A model generated the notes under the pieces. It saw only the letters and a list, made by a program, of their open reading frames with translations. It was not told where the DNA came from and did not search any database. A DNA stretch of 64,000 nt. Source: Serendipita indica DSM 11827. Lineage: Eukaryota; Basidiomycota; Agaricomycetes; Sebacinales; Serendipitaceae. The stretch is taken from the NCBI GenBank assembly GCA_910890315.1, contig CAJVGD010000021.1, positions 62,001 to 126,000 of the forward strand. Reading direction: 5' to 3'. Positions 54,299 through 64,000 of the stretch are shown here, piece by piece; position 1 is the first letter of the stretch; each line of letters begins with the position of its first letter. Both the position numbers and the translations under genes were made by a program.

Positions 54299-55695
54299 TC
54301 AGGATGACTCTACAGGTTTTACCTCTGTCTCTTCTGAACTTTGAAGACCTAACCACTCGAGCCACTCCATACCTCGCTTATGGAACATCATCAGTCCAAG
54401 CATGACGGGCAAGTACCACAGCGAGTGCGCAAAGAGTGTCCGAGCAATCTTTTCTCCTCCAAATCGATAAAACTTCCAACTCCAATGGACGAGAACGGCG
54501 TTGGGGACCAAGCTTGTGAGCGCAAACGCCCAATTTGTCAGCCCAGAAAGCGGAACGAGGAAAGAGGAGAGAAAGACGAGGAAGATTGCATGGCGGAGCG
54601 AGACGAGTGCGTTTTTCTTTGGGTCGAGTATGGTGAGCATCGCATAGCCTGCTTGTGCGTATGATGTTCGCACGAGATGTGACAGTGGGTTAAAGTGTGG
54701 GAATTGCCAGGCGTAGTGGAGGAGAAAGAGGGTGAGTGGGGCGAGTGGGTTGTCGAATGTTGGTGTGAGTGTCACTAGGCCGTCGGTAATTGTCGGGAGT
54801 TGCGTCGCTAGTGAGGCGTAGAGATCCGTTGAGGAGAGGAATGAGGGGAGATAGAGGGAGATGGGTGTCGATGTCGTCGGGAGTAATGAACCTCCGCAAG
54901 CAGACCATCCCATGAGTGGTGGAATAGCACCCACGATGCCCCCTACCCAAGTATTCGCTACACTCCGCCGCTTGAGCGCGGTGTAGAGTCCAGAGTAGAG
55001 AAGATATTCCCTAGCCCTAGTGCTGCCGTCACTGGTCCCGCATAGGCTAATAGGATCGCTGGACCAGCGATGCCAGTAGCGGCACCGAAACATGCGGCAT
55101 GGAACGGCGAGATGGCTTTTCGTACTAGTGGTCTATTGCGTGTACGAGCCATTTGGGCATCAAACGGCACCTCTGATATCTGGTTGAATGTATTCGCCGC
55201 GGCAGAGCACAGCGTCGTGCCGAGTGCTGTTCCGAGGAGAACAGGCAATCCGACTGGTAAAGGGGAGAGTGCAACGCCAGACATTGCAGTAAGAACGACG
55301 AGTACGGTTAACCGCGCCTTGGACAGTTGCGCATACACTTTGAGCGTCGTGCCGAGTGTGAGCGGTGGGATGGGTTTATAGTGTTCGAGGGACACGCTTG
55401 GTGGCCATTCTCGCTCTCCGTGGTTCAGACGGTGCTGAGAAAGGGTCTGGGAGCGTAGATGTTGGACTTTGTATGTGGTGTAAGACCCGCTCAGCGATTG
55501 GTTGCTCGTGAAGAAGGGCACTGGGGGTTTTCGCGCCCAGCTGGATTCTCCAGGAGATGAGAGAGTTGAAGGAGCTGTGAAATGTCGGCATTGAGGGGAC
55601 AATATGAGTTTTTGGCGGGTAGGTCGAACATGTAGATGTCTCCCGCCGCACTTGCTGAGCGTAGAACTGCTGTTGAATCTACATTTCGATGCCAT
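54299..55695 (-). CDS. COX10: Protoheme IX farnesyltransferase, mitochondrial (heme O synthase), one internal frame disruption
   Basis: A single-exon gene of about 465 codons. The start is rich in Arg, Ser and Thr, as in a mitochondrial targeting peptide. The UbiA prenyltransferase core begins at YAQLSKARLTVLVVLTAMSG, with the Asp-rich motif region in NTFNQISEVPFDAQMARTRN and several membrane segments. The enzyme adds a farnesyl group to heme b to make heme O for cytochrome oxidase, in the inner mitochondrial membrane. Near 55000-55010 the frame shifts by one base between GLGNIF and LYSGLYTALKRRS, which are adjacent in the family. The break lies in a short pyrimidine run (CTTCTCT on the minus strand), so a missing base in the assembly is the simplest cause. 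Confidence 0.88.
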
Positions 55696-56150
55696 TGACT
55701 AAATCTCCATAAGAGATCCTTTCTCTCTCACGAGTGTTACTGGAAAGTGGTTGAAATGTGAGAGTCGTCGACTTCAAGTCTAGATGAGACGCGTACTGAT
55801 GACGTATGAATACGTAGGTTCCGTGTTAAAGCTGTATTTATATCCTCGAAATTAGTCAATCTTGTGGTCGAGGCCAAGCCGGGAATGCGTCCATCTTTGG
55901 TATCAGCACTTGTTGGTCATAATGTTGAGAATCTATCGGAGATGATTTGCGTCGTCTTAGTGCATTCGCTGGCTGAGCCGGTGGGCCGAGTCGAAAACAT
56001 GTGGGAGACTTAACAGCTTGGACCCGACGTCGACGTAGCATTGCCAGCAGCAACGTCCGTTATCATAATCTAGACCAGTTTGCTGGACGAATCCCAACAA
56101 ACACATACAAAAGACTCGCCAGCTAACAGCATTTTTGGTGGACCGGGGCA
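55696..56150. promoter_or_regulatory. Divergent promoter between COX10 and a small membrane protein gene
   Basis: About 455 bp separating two start codons. A TATTTATA-like stretch lies near 55834-55840. No other motif is convincing. Confidence 0.35.
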
Positions 56151-56815
56151 ATGAGTCGGCCGTTGAAGCACAATTCAAAACAACTGCGGTGGATAGCGCT
56201 CGGAGGTGCTCTTAGCTACTATACTGATGTCGTCGCACTCTTGCGAAACCTCGTCAGACCACCATCATCGGGCGATACGCTGGAAGACGGCGAGGGGTGG
56301 ACATGGAGTAGGTATGTACCTTTAAACTGTTTGGTGCCTTATTATACGTGTGCTAATGATGCATTTGAAGAATGAGTGCAGTTGCGAGTGTCGGGCTCGG
56401 CTCCCTGACGATTCTACTTTTCCTATACCTATTGCTATTACCAAAACTGAGTGGGAGGAGACTAGAGGTATGCTTTATCACTATCAGACTGCTGTTGCTG
56501 ACCCTCCAAAGTACTCTCAATGGAGAAACTCGGAGCAGCTGCGAATAGTCATCCCAGTACGCCTTATTCGCCATCTAATCATTGCTATCTAATCATACTC
56601 GTGTTTTAGATATTGACAGTCACCATATTTTCTGGCTGGACGTTTCTCGTGTTTGCCCTGTATGCCTCGTCGCTAGGCTTCTTGCTCAGCTTCCTTGGGG
56701 GTACGTACATGAACTACTCTCAGAAATGACGCTCCCTGACGGGTTATTTGTAGCTAGCGGCTTGTATATTCTCTCGTTTGGCCTTCTCGGTCTCATTCCT
56801 ATAGCACGGCTCTAA
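56151..56815 (+). CDS. Small multi-pass membrane protein, unknown function
   Basis: Five exons: 56151-56311, 56371-56467, 56512-56556, 56610-56700 and 56754-56815; 151 residues, phases agree. A polar N-terminal part (MSRPLKHNSKQLRWIALGGA) precedes about four hydrophobic segments, including VGLGSLTILLFLYLLLLP, ILTVTIFSGWTFLVFALYA and GLYILSFGLLGLIPIARL. No catalytic motif is evident. The many short exons with good sites make it a convincing gene. I do not recognise the family. Confidence 0.72.
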
Positions 56816-57063
56816 TTATCTATTTGTTCTGTTTGATTATTGCACTTTGTCCCCAACCTATTCTTGTTGAACAAATCTATCTTGCTGTGGGGTGCGGCTT
56901 ACAGCAACTCGTCTGGCTATATGCACCAGAGTAAGGGTGTTTCAATCCACGGCATATTTGGTAAACTTTGCAATGTCACCAGTGGCGAATGTAATTTCGA
57001 CCCGACCACATCACTGGAGATTGAGAGCCGCATCGTCAAACTGTCTTATCGGCGTATATCAAA

Positions 57064-58173
57064 ATGTCTACAGACGTTAGAGCTCTCTTGAAGGCTAAAG
57101 CTCAGGTCAGTCACTAGTTTATGGCTTAAGCCGCCGTTTGTTGACATTTTCTCTCCATACTACGCGTCTTCTGATGAACCTACATGGGTTATCTCAATGA
57201 TAGGAACGCTCAAAACGCATCACTCACCCATTCGCCGCGTACAACGCGTCTGGACAACTCCGATGTACGCTCTGTGCCATTGTCGTCAAAGACAACGAGA
57301 CAGCGTGGGCAGGACATCTTGGAAGTAAATCACATAGGACAAATGCTGGTCGATTAAAAGAAGCACAAGAGCGAGAAAGCGAAAAGATGCGATTGGAAAA
57401 GGGAAAGCGAAAGGCACTTGTAGCACATGATGACGATGAGCCAGAAGATGAAGAGGACGAGGTACAAAATGGACATCTGGTGAGTGAAAAGATGGTCACG
57501 ATGCGCGGACGTATCCTAATCTTATGGCTAGGACGCAAAGGCGCATGGATCGAAACGACAAAAGACTGAAGAGGAACAGAGACCGTCGTCTGAATTTGCT
57601 GCGAGCAATTTCTTCTCAGACCCGAAACGTACTCTACCGACGCGAGATAGCGACGACGAAGGCGACGACGGAGGAGAGCCAGCTTCTACTCCTGCCGCTA
57701 AGAAGACACAACCTTCACAACTGGACATGGAGTGGGCACAGTTTGAACGCGAAGTGTTGGCTAGACCGACGGCTTCAGAGCAAGTAATGTCGAGAAAGGA
57801 TATTTACGACCGTGCAACAGTTGCTGCTGAAGAGGTCATCACCTCGACCGCAGACGACGGTTTCCCATCACATCTACGACAAGGCAACGGTGCGAATACA
57901 CAGGCGATTCCGAGTGTTGGACCCTCGGGCGGACGAGTAGGTGCAGTGATTGATGGGGAAGTCATCACAGAGCTGCCTCCCGAGGACGAGACGCCCGAAC
58001 AAGCGAGGGAACGCAAGGAGAGAGAGGAGAGGGAGTTGATCATGGATCGTATTATGGAGGAGGAGCGCGCGCAAGAGGATGCGGATGAGCGGGTACGCTC
58101 GTTGAAAGCGCGACTTGCACTCGTCAAGCAAAAGAGAGAGGCGGAGCGAAAACGAAAGCTGGGGACAACTTAG
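57064..58173 (+). CDS. ZNF830-like C2H2 zinc-finger protein
   Basis: Three exons: 57064-57105, 57204-57479 and 57532-58173; 319 residues. MSTDVRALLKAKAQ leads to a single C2H2 finger with CTLC followed by GHLGSKSH (about residues 34-58), the matrin/U1-type spacing. An acidic stretch (DDDEPEDEEDE), the short motif LPTRDSDDEGDD, then FEREVLA and a strongly charged C-terminal coiled coil (ERKEREERELIMDRIMEEER) follow. This order is what I know from ZNF830/CCDC16 proteins, nuclear factors linked to pre-mRNA splicing and genome stability (family knowledge). The assignment rests on layout and motifs. Confidence 0.85.
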
Positions 58174-59073
58174 TTGGTTATATTTGGACCCTGTTCTTGT
58201 ATCTTTGTGATGTATCCTACGAATTATCCCCCTAGCTGGCTGAGAGGATCAAGAGTGGTGCCATTGTCCTCTCCTCCACGTCGACTGGCTCAAGCTTGTA
58301 TCGCCCTGCACACTTGAAATGTACATCAAACTTGTTCTAAAGTATTTCAAATCCTTCTTCAACCTTTCCTGTCGGCTCTACGGCCTTATTTGTGAACAAT
58401 GTCAAGGCATTGTTCTCCAAACGAGCCTCTGGACGTGGCTCAGTGCACAGGCAGGGTTCACATCGAAGGAAAATGCCGAAAAAGGTCGATATATCTGATT
58501 TGGGCCGCAAATCTCCATCATCTTTGTCCGAATACGCCTCAGGAGAGGGCAACGCGAGACGACGTTTCCTCTTTCAGAGTTGCTCGGTGAGACGATATTT
58601 CGGCAGATTGTGGAACTAATGTTGATCTGGTATAGATTTGCACTCGGAAATTGACAAGATTCTTGAGCTGGCTAAGGCGGTAATCGAGGAATAATCCTCT
58701 TTGGGATCAAAAAACCGTGGCGGAATAGGGAGTTAGACATTTACACAGCATCAGGTACGCGTTGCCAGACAGTGGACGACCTCGCCACTGACAAGGGACA
58801 AAGCCCATCTGGCTTCAACCTGGACCAACGATGGATTGACGCCATTCACAAAGAGTCGCCACTTGACCATATGATTCTGAGCGTATATAACGATTGAAAT
58901 CCGGAGAAACGCTTCAGCAGCACAATTTCTTCCCTCCTTTCCTTTTCTTCACCTCTGTACCATACACTGCGCTGCTTTGGCTACACCCTTCCCACGTGAT
59001 AAGCTCTTTTATATGGTAACTCATTTACGCTGCCAAATATTTGAGTAGTGCGCTGATTACCGCCACTCAGGTC
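58174..59073. other. Gap of 900 bp with no certain gene
   Basis: A frame at 58392-58619 (75 codons, ending RYFGRLWN) lacks an obvious family or splice partners and is left out as a gene. The right part should be the promoter of the F-box-like gene at 59074. Confidence 0.35.
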
Positions 59074-60636
59074 ATGTTACAAGTTCGTCCTGGCCAGGAT
59101 ATTCTCTTACCGACTTCGGCACGCCTCAAAGCTATCTCATGCAAATACATGAATCAAATCTGCATCCCACAATACCGAAATCGATCCACAATACTCCATC
59201 TCCCGACAGAAATCGTCACCAATATATGTAGGAACGTACTCTCCCTTTATGAATACACCTACGTCGGCAGTATTCAACATCAAAGAACACTTGTCATGCT
59301 CATATGCAAACGTTTGCGCGCAATAGTCTCATCCGAGCCCACCCTCTGGTCCTTCATCCCAGTGGCGGGACCATTTCCCAATTTCGCCATGATAGATCGA
59401 CTACTCCGACATGCACGCAACACTCCCCTTCATTTTTATCTCGATCTTCGCTCCGACGATCCAGAGTCGCACTGGTGTACGCCGGCGATGATGGAGACCC
59501 TCGTCGGGGGATATATCGTCCCCCGTATGTCACAAGTGCAAAAGCTGACGTTTATCGTCGATAGGATCAAAGTCGTCGACAGTATATATACCTATATCGC
59601 CAGTACACCTGGCCCTATCCTACGCGAGTTCAAGCTCGTCGCGGGCTACATTGTCGACATGGAACCGTTGTCAATCAAAGATACATTCGGTCCCAGCCGG
59701 CATTCTGCCCCCTTCTTTGGGGGACATTATCCTAGTCTATCCTCCCTCGCGGTACACTATGCGTCCATTGACCATGCTTCGTTTGATATACGGAACATCA
59801 GCGAGCTTGATCTCACTGGACATAAAGTCATACATCCAGGACTATTCATGAGCATCGTCGCGTCAGTCGCGCAACTCAAGGCGCTCACACTTCGCCATAC
59901 TGGCCCGGCATTCGAGCCACAAACACCCAACTCTCCCGTCGCCAATCTAGTCCACCTCGAAAAACTCGCACTCGGCGGGATGGATGCGGCGTACATGCGG
60001 TACATTCTTTCCCTCCTACGGTGCCCTAATGTTCGCGAGTTTGGCCTCTCGACAATTGCAGAACCTGACATTGAAGGAGTGTGGTCGGCCATCTCCGAAC
60101 GTCATCAACAGACTCAGTCCTTCCAACACGTAACGACCCTCCAGTTGTTTGATATAGCCGAACTCGCTGGAATGTCACTTGGACGCCCGAGTGCGTATAC
60201 GGCTTTTATCTCCTCGTTATTCCGTCTTGAGGTGCTCAGGATACGGAGGGTGTCACCGGCGTACATCTCCATCATGTCCGCACAGAACGTCGACGCGGCA
60301 CTCGTCTCGCTCCCCTCGCTCCATGTCCTCGAGGTATGCGGTCTTGTCGAAGACGTTGGAGGCTCGGACGACAGTGGGAGTCGTGGCTCTGCTGAGATAG
60401 AGCCGGTGGCGATCACGGATCTGGCCAAACTTCTTAAGGACCTCTTTCACAGTCGGAATGGGCTTTGGAATGTTTCCAGATTACACTTGGATGGAGATGA
60501 ATGGGATATGGCTGGCGAGGGGCGAAGAAAAAGATTCCTCGAAGCCATGGTCGCCCTTGGAGACGCGTGTCCACGCATTTGCTGGGATGCTCGCACTGTA
60601 TTTTTCAATGACTATTACGACTCGGAGGAGATTTAG
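59074..60636 (+). CDS. F-box-like protein with leucine-rich region
   Basis: A single open frame of 520 residues from the first ATG at 59074 (the frame is open about 30 bases further upstream and could be joined to an earlier exon through the CAG just before). The F-box-like motif lies at about residues 42-60 (ILHLPTEIVTNICRNVLSL), followed by LVMLICKRLRAIV and LWSFIPV. The body holds regularly spaced leucine-rich segments such as VHLEKLALGGMD and LFRLEVLRIRRV. It is much diverged from the tandem copies at 21.9-27.5 kb. An SCF adaptor role is inferred from the family. Confidence 0.78.
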   Translation: MLQVRPGQDILLPTSARLKAISCKYMNQICIPQYRNRSTILHLPTEIVTNICRNVLSLYEYTYVGSIQHQRTLVMLICKRLRAIVSSEPTLWSFIPVAGPFPNFAMIDRLLRHARNTPLHFYLDLRSDDPESHWCTPAMMETLVGGYIVPRMSQVQKLTFIVDRIKVVDSIYTYIASTPGPILREFKLVAGYIVDMEPLSIKDTFGPSRHSAPFFGGHYPSLSSLAVHYASIDHASFDIRNISELDLTGHKVIHPGLFMSIVASVAQLKALTLRHTGPAFEPQTPNSPVANLVHLEKLALGGMDAAYMRYILSLLRCPNVREFGLSTIAEPDIEGVWSAISERHQQTQSFQHVTTLQLFDIAELAGMSLGRPSAYTAFISSLFRLEVLRIRRVSPAYISIMSAQNVDAALVSLPSLHVLEVCGLVEDVGGSDDSGSRGSAEIEPVAITDLAKLLKDLFHSRNGLWNVSRLHLDGDEWDMAGEGRRKRFLEAMVALGDACPRICWDARTVFFNDYYDSEEI

Positions 60637-61129
60637 GAGGTCAATAGAGAAGGAAACGAATCATGTCTCGGAACGTAATCCCCTTTCATTTACTTGTCAA
60701 AATGCACACTCAAAATGTAATACGGTGCAATCGGTCACGCGTTTAGTCGATCTGTATGTACCGCGTCCGTGATACAGGAAGTATTCTCCCATCCTTGCGC
60801 TTTTTTGGAGAGTCCAGGGTTGTGACACGTCAATAGACTAGTGCACTTATGAATCAAATAAACTGCATTACTTCATCTCTAACACCCCAACCACTGCCAA
60901 GGGTCGGTTGCATGTCGACCAAACTTGGAGCCGACTTCATCTTGCGTAGTCGCAGTCGAGCTGCTCTAGAATCACAGGAGCTCTCTAAAATGAGCTCTTA
61001 GAATGCCACATCACAGTCTAAAGCAGCTGAAAACCCACCAGCGCCGGCAAATGTGGCGACTGTAACGAAAGTCGCCGCCTGACCCCCCTCTGCGTAAGTT
61101 CTCACTGGAATCTTCCTAATTCGCTTCTT
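60637..61129. other. Intergenic region, no gene seen
   Basis: About 490 bp between two plus-strand F-box-like genes. A GTAAGT donor at 61094 and a TAG acceptor just before 61141 would remove the assumed start codon of the next gene, so an upstream exon is possible but I found no matching open frame. Confidence 0.35.
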
Positions 61130-62065
61130 ATGTGCACTAGGTATAAGCCCATCGATTCGAACGTCAAACGCAATCGCTTTGCTAACTCAACGGAGGCCCA
61201 GACGCTTCGTGCCGTCATCCGCCAAAACGACAGCCTCATTCATCACCTCAATCACGAGCTCAATATTGCAGAGAGGACGAGAGCCGAGATTCTCGCTCGC
61301 CATTCAGCTGCAGTCACTCAGTTTGAAGCCGCCAACTCGGAGTTGCACGCGACTAAGACCTACATTTCCAACATAAAAAAGCAGAAGTCGCTTCTGTCCT
61401 CTCGATCTTGCGAACTCAGAGGAATTCTGAGCCCCCTTCGTCGTTTCCCTCCTGAAATCCTCAGTTACATCTTCACTCATGCCGTGTGTGCTGATCCTAT
61501 GGATTCTATTGTCGTAGCAAGTAAACTCTCGCAGGTTTGCGCTGCTTGGCGTCGAGCCGCCTTGAACTCGTCCAATCTAGTCCAGCACCCACAAATTACC
61601 AGCCTTTCCATCGCATCCGACATTCCTCTCTTGTCCATCTCGGAGATTCTCCCAAGCCTTCCCATGCTACGCATCTACGGATCAGCCCAAGTATCACAGC
61701 TCTATGAATGGGACGAGAACACCGCCACCATACCAATTTTCAGTCGTCTACAGACTTTGATCATCAAGGGCTCTCGATGGGGACTGGATGCAGAGGCCGC
61801 TCAACTCCTCATCGAGCGCCGTTGCCTCGCCATTGGACGTCCTAAACGTGTCAACTGTCCAGGAAGGAAGGACCTGGCACCGTTGAAGCAAACAACACTT
61901 GTGATGGAAGAGGAGGCTCGTTTGGGAACATGGAAAGATTGTGAGCTTTTGACGCTGGCAGAGACAAGTAGCGTTGAAAGAAAGTTCGACCCCAAAACTG
62001 AGGAAGAATTGGTCTACTACAGATACACCTGGGCGTCATCGCTTGATCGGGCCTCCGACTCGTAA
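61130..62065 (+). CDS. F-box-like protein with N-terminal coiled coil, shortened leucine-rich part
   Basis: An open frame of 311 residues from the ATG at 61130. Residues about 25-85 form a coiled coil (LNHELNIAERTRAEIL, SNIKKQKSLLSSRSCEL). The F-box-like motif follows (PLRRFPPEILSYIFTHAV, then KLSQVCAAWRRAAL). This order, coiled coil then F-box, is very common in Agaricomycete F-box proteins. The family usually runs 450-600 residues with many leucine-rich segments; here the region after the F-box jumps quickly to one short leucine-rich piece (LQTLIIKGSRWG) and the family-like tail. Part of the middle has probably been lost by an in-frame deletion. Confidence 0.72.
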   Translation: MCTRYKPIDSNVKRNRFANSTEAQTLRAVIRQNDSLIHHLNHELNIAERTRAEILARHSAAVTQFEAANSELHATKTYISNIKKQKSLLSSRSCELRGILSPLRRFPPEILSYIFTHAVCADPMDSIVVASKLSQVCAAWRRAALNSSNLVQHPQITSLSIASDIPLLSISEILPSLPMLRIYGSAQVSQLYEWDENTATIPIFSRLQTLIIKGSRWGLDAEAAQLLIERRCLAIGRPKRVNCPGRKDLAPLKQTTLVMEEEARLGTWKDCELLTLAETSSVERKFDPKTEEELVYYRYTWASSLDRASDS

Positions 62066-62215
62066 AAGGACATTCTAGACAATTGAGCACACCCACTTCT
62101 TATACTTCTTGTCGAAAGATATATATTCAATACGCTAAAAGAACCGTTCCTGGTCCACTCTTGGTGGAGGGATGTAAGAGAAATCCCATAAATCCGTCGA
62201 TGGAAGAAATAGAAA
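62066..62215. other. Short convergent 3' flanks
   Basis: About 150 bp between two convergent stop codons. Nothing else is visible. Confidence 0.4.
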
Positions 62216-63657
62216 TTAGTGGATAGACCAACGGAATTCTACGCACGTCCAGTGCTCTCCTAAATGAGGTAAATATGTTGACTTTTGTTCACATCCCTTC
62301 AGAAGCCTACTCTTCATCCACGATGGTGACAGTAGATCCTTTGTCTCTCCAAGGATACCAAGACATTCAATAGGCCTATCCCGATAGTGAATGGGTGTCC
62401 TCTCTGAAGTTGGGCTTTGTGGGTAAAACCAAGCGGCGAGAATGGCGTCGAGTAGTTCTATACTCAACTCTTCGTCTACGCGATCGAGAATTAGTTTCTT
62501 GAGCTTTGGAAATAGCATTGTGCCCCCTCCCAGGTCGTTCTTGTCCCATTCGCTGAGATCGTTTTTGTGCCAGCCGACCAGTCCTTCGAGATGACCGCGG
62601 AGATCGAGGACTTCGAGCTGGGGACAGGACAAATTAAACGGTTCGAATAGAATGGGATCGACACAAACGTCGAGCTCGAGGATTTCGGGATGTCGGCCAA
62701 GGAAGCGAATCATTGGCAACGACACATCTTCGTCGCCAAGGATGCGTCGGAGGGATGGGCAGGAGAGATGGTCCCAGGGGAAATTGGGCGAGCGAGCGAT
62801 ATGTAGTAGCTCTAAGGATGGAAGGTTGATCATCGAGCGGTCTGATGCGGCTGGTGGTGAAGGACATTCGACCCATCGCACCCTGAGCTTCTTGAGATTG
62901 GTGAACATGGCGAGTCCAGGAAGGAACTGAACATCTTTGCAGTCGTAGACGTCGAGGAACGTGATAGAGGAGACTGGCGGAGAGTGCGAAGAAAAGAACT
63001 GGACGTCGAATTGATGCGAGAGATACAGCTTCTCTGCACCTGGAATAAGAATCGCGCTACGTGCAGCATCCCATGGCGCGCGCTGGTCCGACTCTTCGCG
63101 CTTAGACTGGGTGGAGAGATAAAGCTCGCGAATACGTGGTCCCTCCAAGAAAGGCAGATTTTCCAGTAGTGTATTCGCGAGATATGGCTTGTAGATGTAG
63201 ATGCTGAGATGTTCAATGACTTTCAGCTGAGAGATGCGACACTCGCGAAAGATTTCGCGAAGGTGATTCCAAGCGAAATCGTCCCCTCTACTACGATAGA
63301 TGCGGATATTGTCTGGATCTGGGCGGACCGACGTTATATATCTATACTGGGCGGCAAGAACCGAGACACTGTATGATATGTCAATGTCCAGGCAGCGCCA
63401 TATGTTGGGTGTGCGCCTCGAAACGTCTCTCCACCTCTTATTCACACATCCGAGGTCATAGGCGAGTTTGTTGCGATGATGACTGGATCCGGGGCAGAGT
63501 TGCTCAAAAATGAGACACAAAATGTCATCTGGTACCCGTAGAATTGGATGATTCTCGTAAGAAACCTCTTCGAATGCAGATACAGCTGCTGACTCACTGC
63601 TGATGGTTAGCCGCAGACGAGGTGAACCGTGGCGACGCACTGAGACTCAACGGCCAT
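62216..63657 (-). CDS. F-box-like protein with leucine-rich region, 17-nt first exon
   Basis: Two exons: 63641-63657 and 62216-63599, with a 41-nt GTGCGT...CATCAG intron; 466 residues. Without the splice no ATG opens the frame, so the 17-nt exon 1 (MAVES plus a split codon) is favoured. The F-box-like motif is ILRVPDDILCLIFEQL, followed by LGCVNKRWRDVSRR and IWRCLDI. Leucine-rich segments follow (FLGRHPEILELDV, CPQLEVLDLRGH). The C-terminal part has a tandem phrase (HKNDLSEWDKNDL). Intact. Function inferred as SCF substrate adaptor. Confidence 0.78.
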
Positions 63658-64000
63658 GGGCAATAATAATACCTAACGTTTGCTCTCTTCTCTAAATGAG
63701 CTCTCGGGTCTGAATAATTGCACTGTCTCCGAATTCAACGTCGTCAAGAGGTCAGCGTCAAGCTCAATCACCACCCAAGTGCGCGCGAAAGCCTTGGACC
63801 ACCGAAGTTTGCATTGATAAACCCTCTTATCCCAGTACAGTGCTATCTGAACCCTTCCCAGGAGCTATTTCTGGATTCGGTTGGCGACATAAGGACCGAG
63901 TCACGGTCACTGGAAAAATAGTCATTATTGCTGCAGAAAGCGAACGAAAGTATCGAATGGGCTGGTAAGTGACGGTTATTATCACTCTGCGCCTGGCACT
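63658..64000. other. Right edge, upstream flank of the last F-box-like gene
   Basis: About 340 bp. An open frame at 63718-63921 has no family signature. I see no gene that I can support. Confidence 0.35.

Overview
The window looks like nuclear DNA from an Agaricomycete basidiomycete fungus. This is inferred from dense multi-exon genes with mostly 40-60 nt GT-AG introns, several microexons, a large family of fast-evolving F-box/LRR-like genes, a NACHT-WD40 (NLR-type) receptor and a Ty1/copia element. A Cantharellales relative (Rhizoctonia/Ceratobasidium type) would fit, but the sequence alone does not prove it. I found no tRNA, rRNA or CRISPR array.

Layout. 1-7.2 kb: the first exon of an F-box-like gene leaves the left edge; a recently inserted Ty1/copia element (381-5370, 166-bp LTRs, 5-bp target duplication) lies just upstream of it, and a related F-box-like gene follows. 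7.3-10.7 kb: an ER protein disulfide isomerase (8 exons, two consecutive microexons of 15 and 13 nt at the active site) is divergent from an AAMP/Sqt1-type WD40 gene. 10.9-20.5 kb: an F-box-like gene, a large NLR with about 14 WD40 repeats, a small membrane protein, and a decayed copy of the first gene. 21.4-27.5 kb: a small cysteine-rich protein gene, then four F-box-like genes in a row on the minus strand, two of them a clear tandem duplication. 27.5-36.8 kb: gene-poor, holding only two more small cysteine-rich genes. 36.8-58.2 kb: a normal gene-rich block with a GH5 exo-beta-1,3-glucanase, a PI-PLC-X-like phosphodiesterase, a coiled-coil orphan, a long Ser/Pro-rich protein, a DHX35-type DEAH helicase with 16 exons, a DUF2306-type membrane protein, a broken F-box copy, a small orphan, COX10, a small membrane protein and a ZNF830-like zinc-finger protein. 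58.2-64 kb: three further F-box-like genes.

Two themes stand out. First, accessory families expand here by local duplication: 12 F-box-like copies in 64 kb (one partial, two decayed), a WD40 array being homogenised, and a small cysteine-rich family starting Met-Cys that shares a D-C-x4-C-x2-S-S-x-H core and, in two members, an identical four-exon plan with a 20-nt third exon. The housekeeping genes instead show deep intron structures. Second, three otherwise well-kept genes (AAMP-like, COX10, the NLR) each carry one single-base frame disruption, which suggests leftover assembly indels or allele decay.

Exon models were built by eye from splice signals, reading-frame continuity and family resemblance. 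No database or transcript was consulted.
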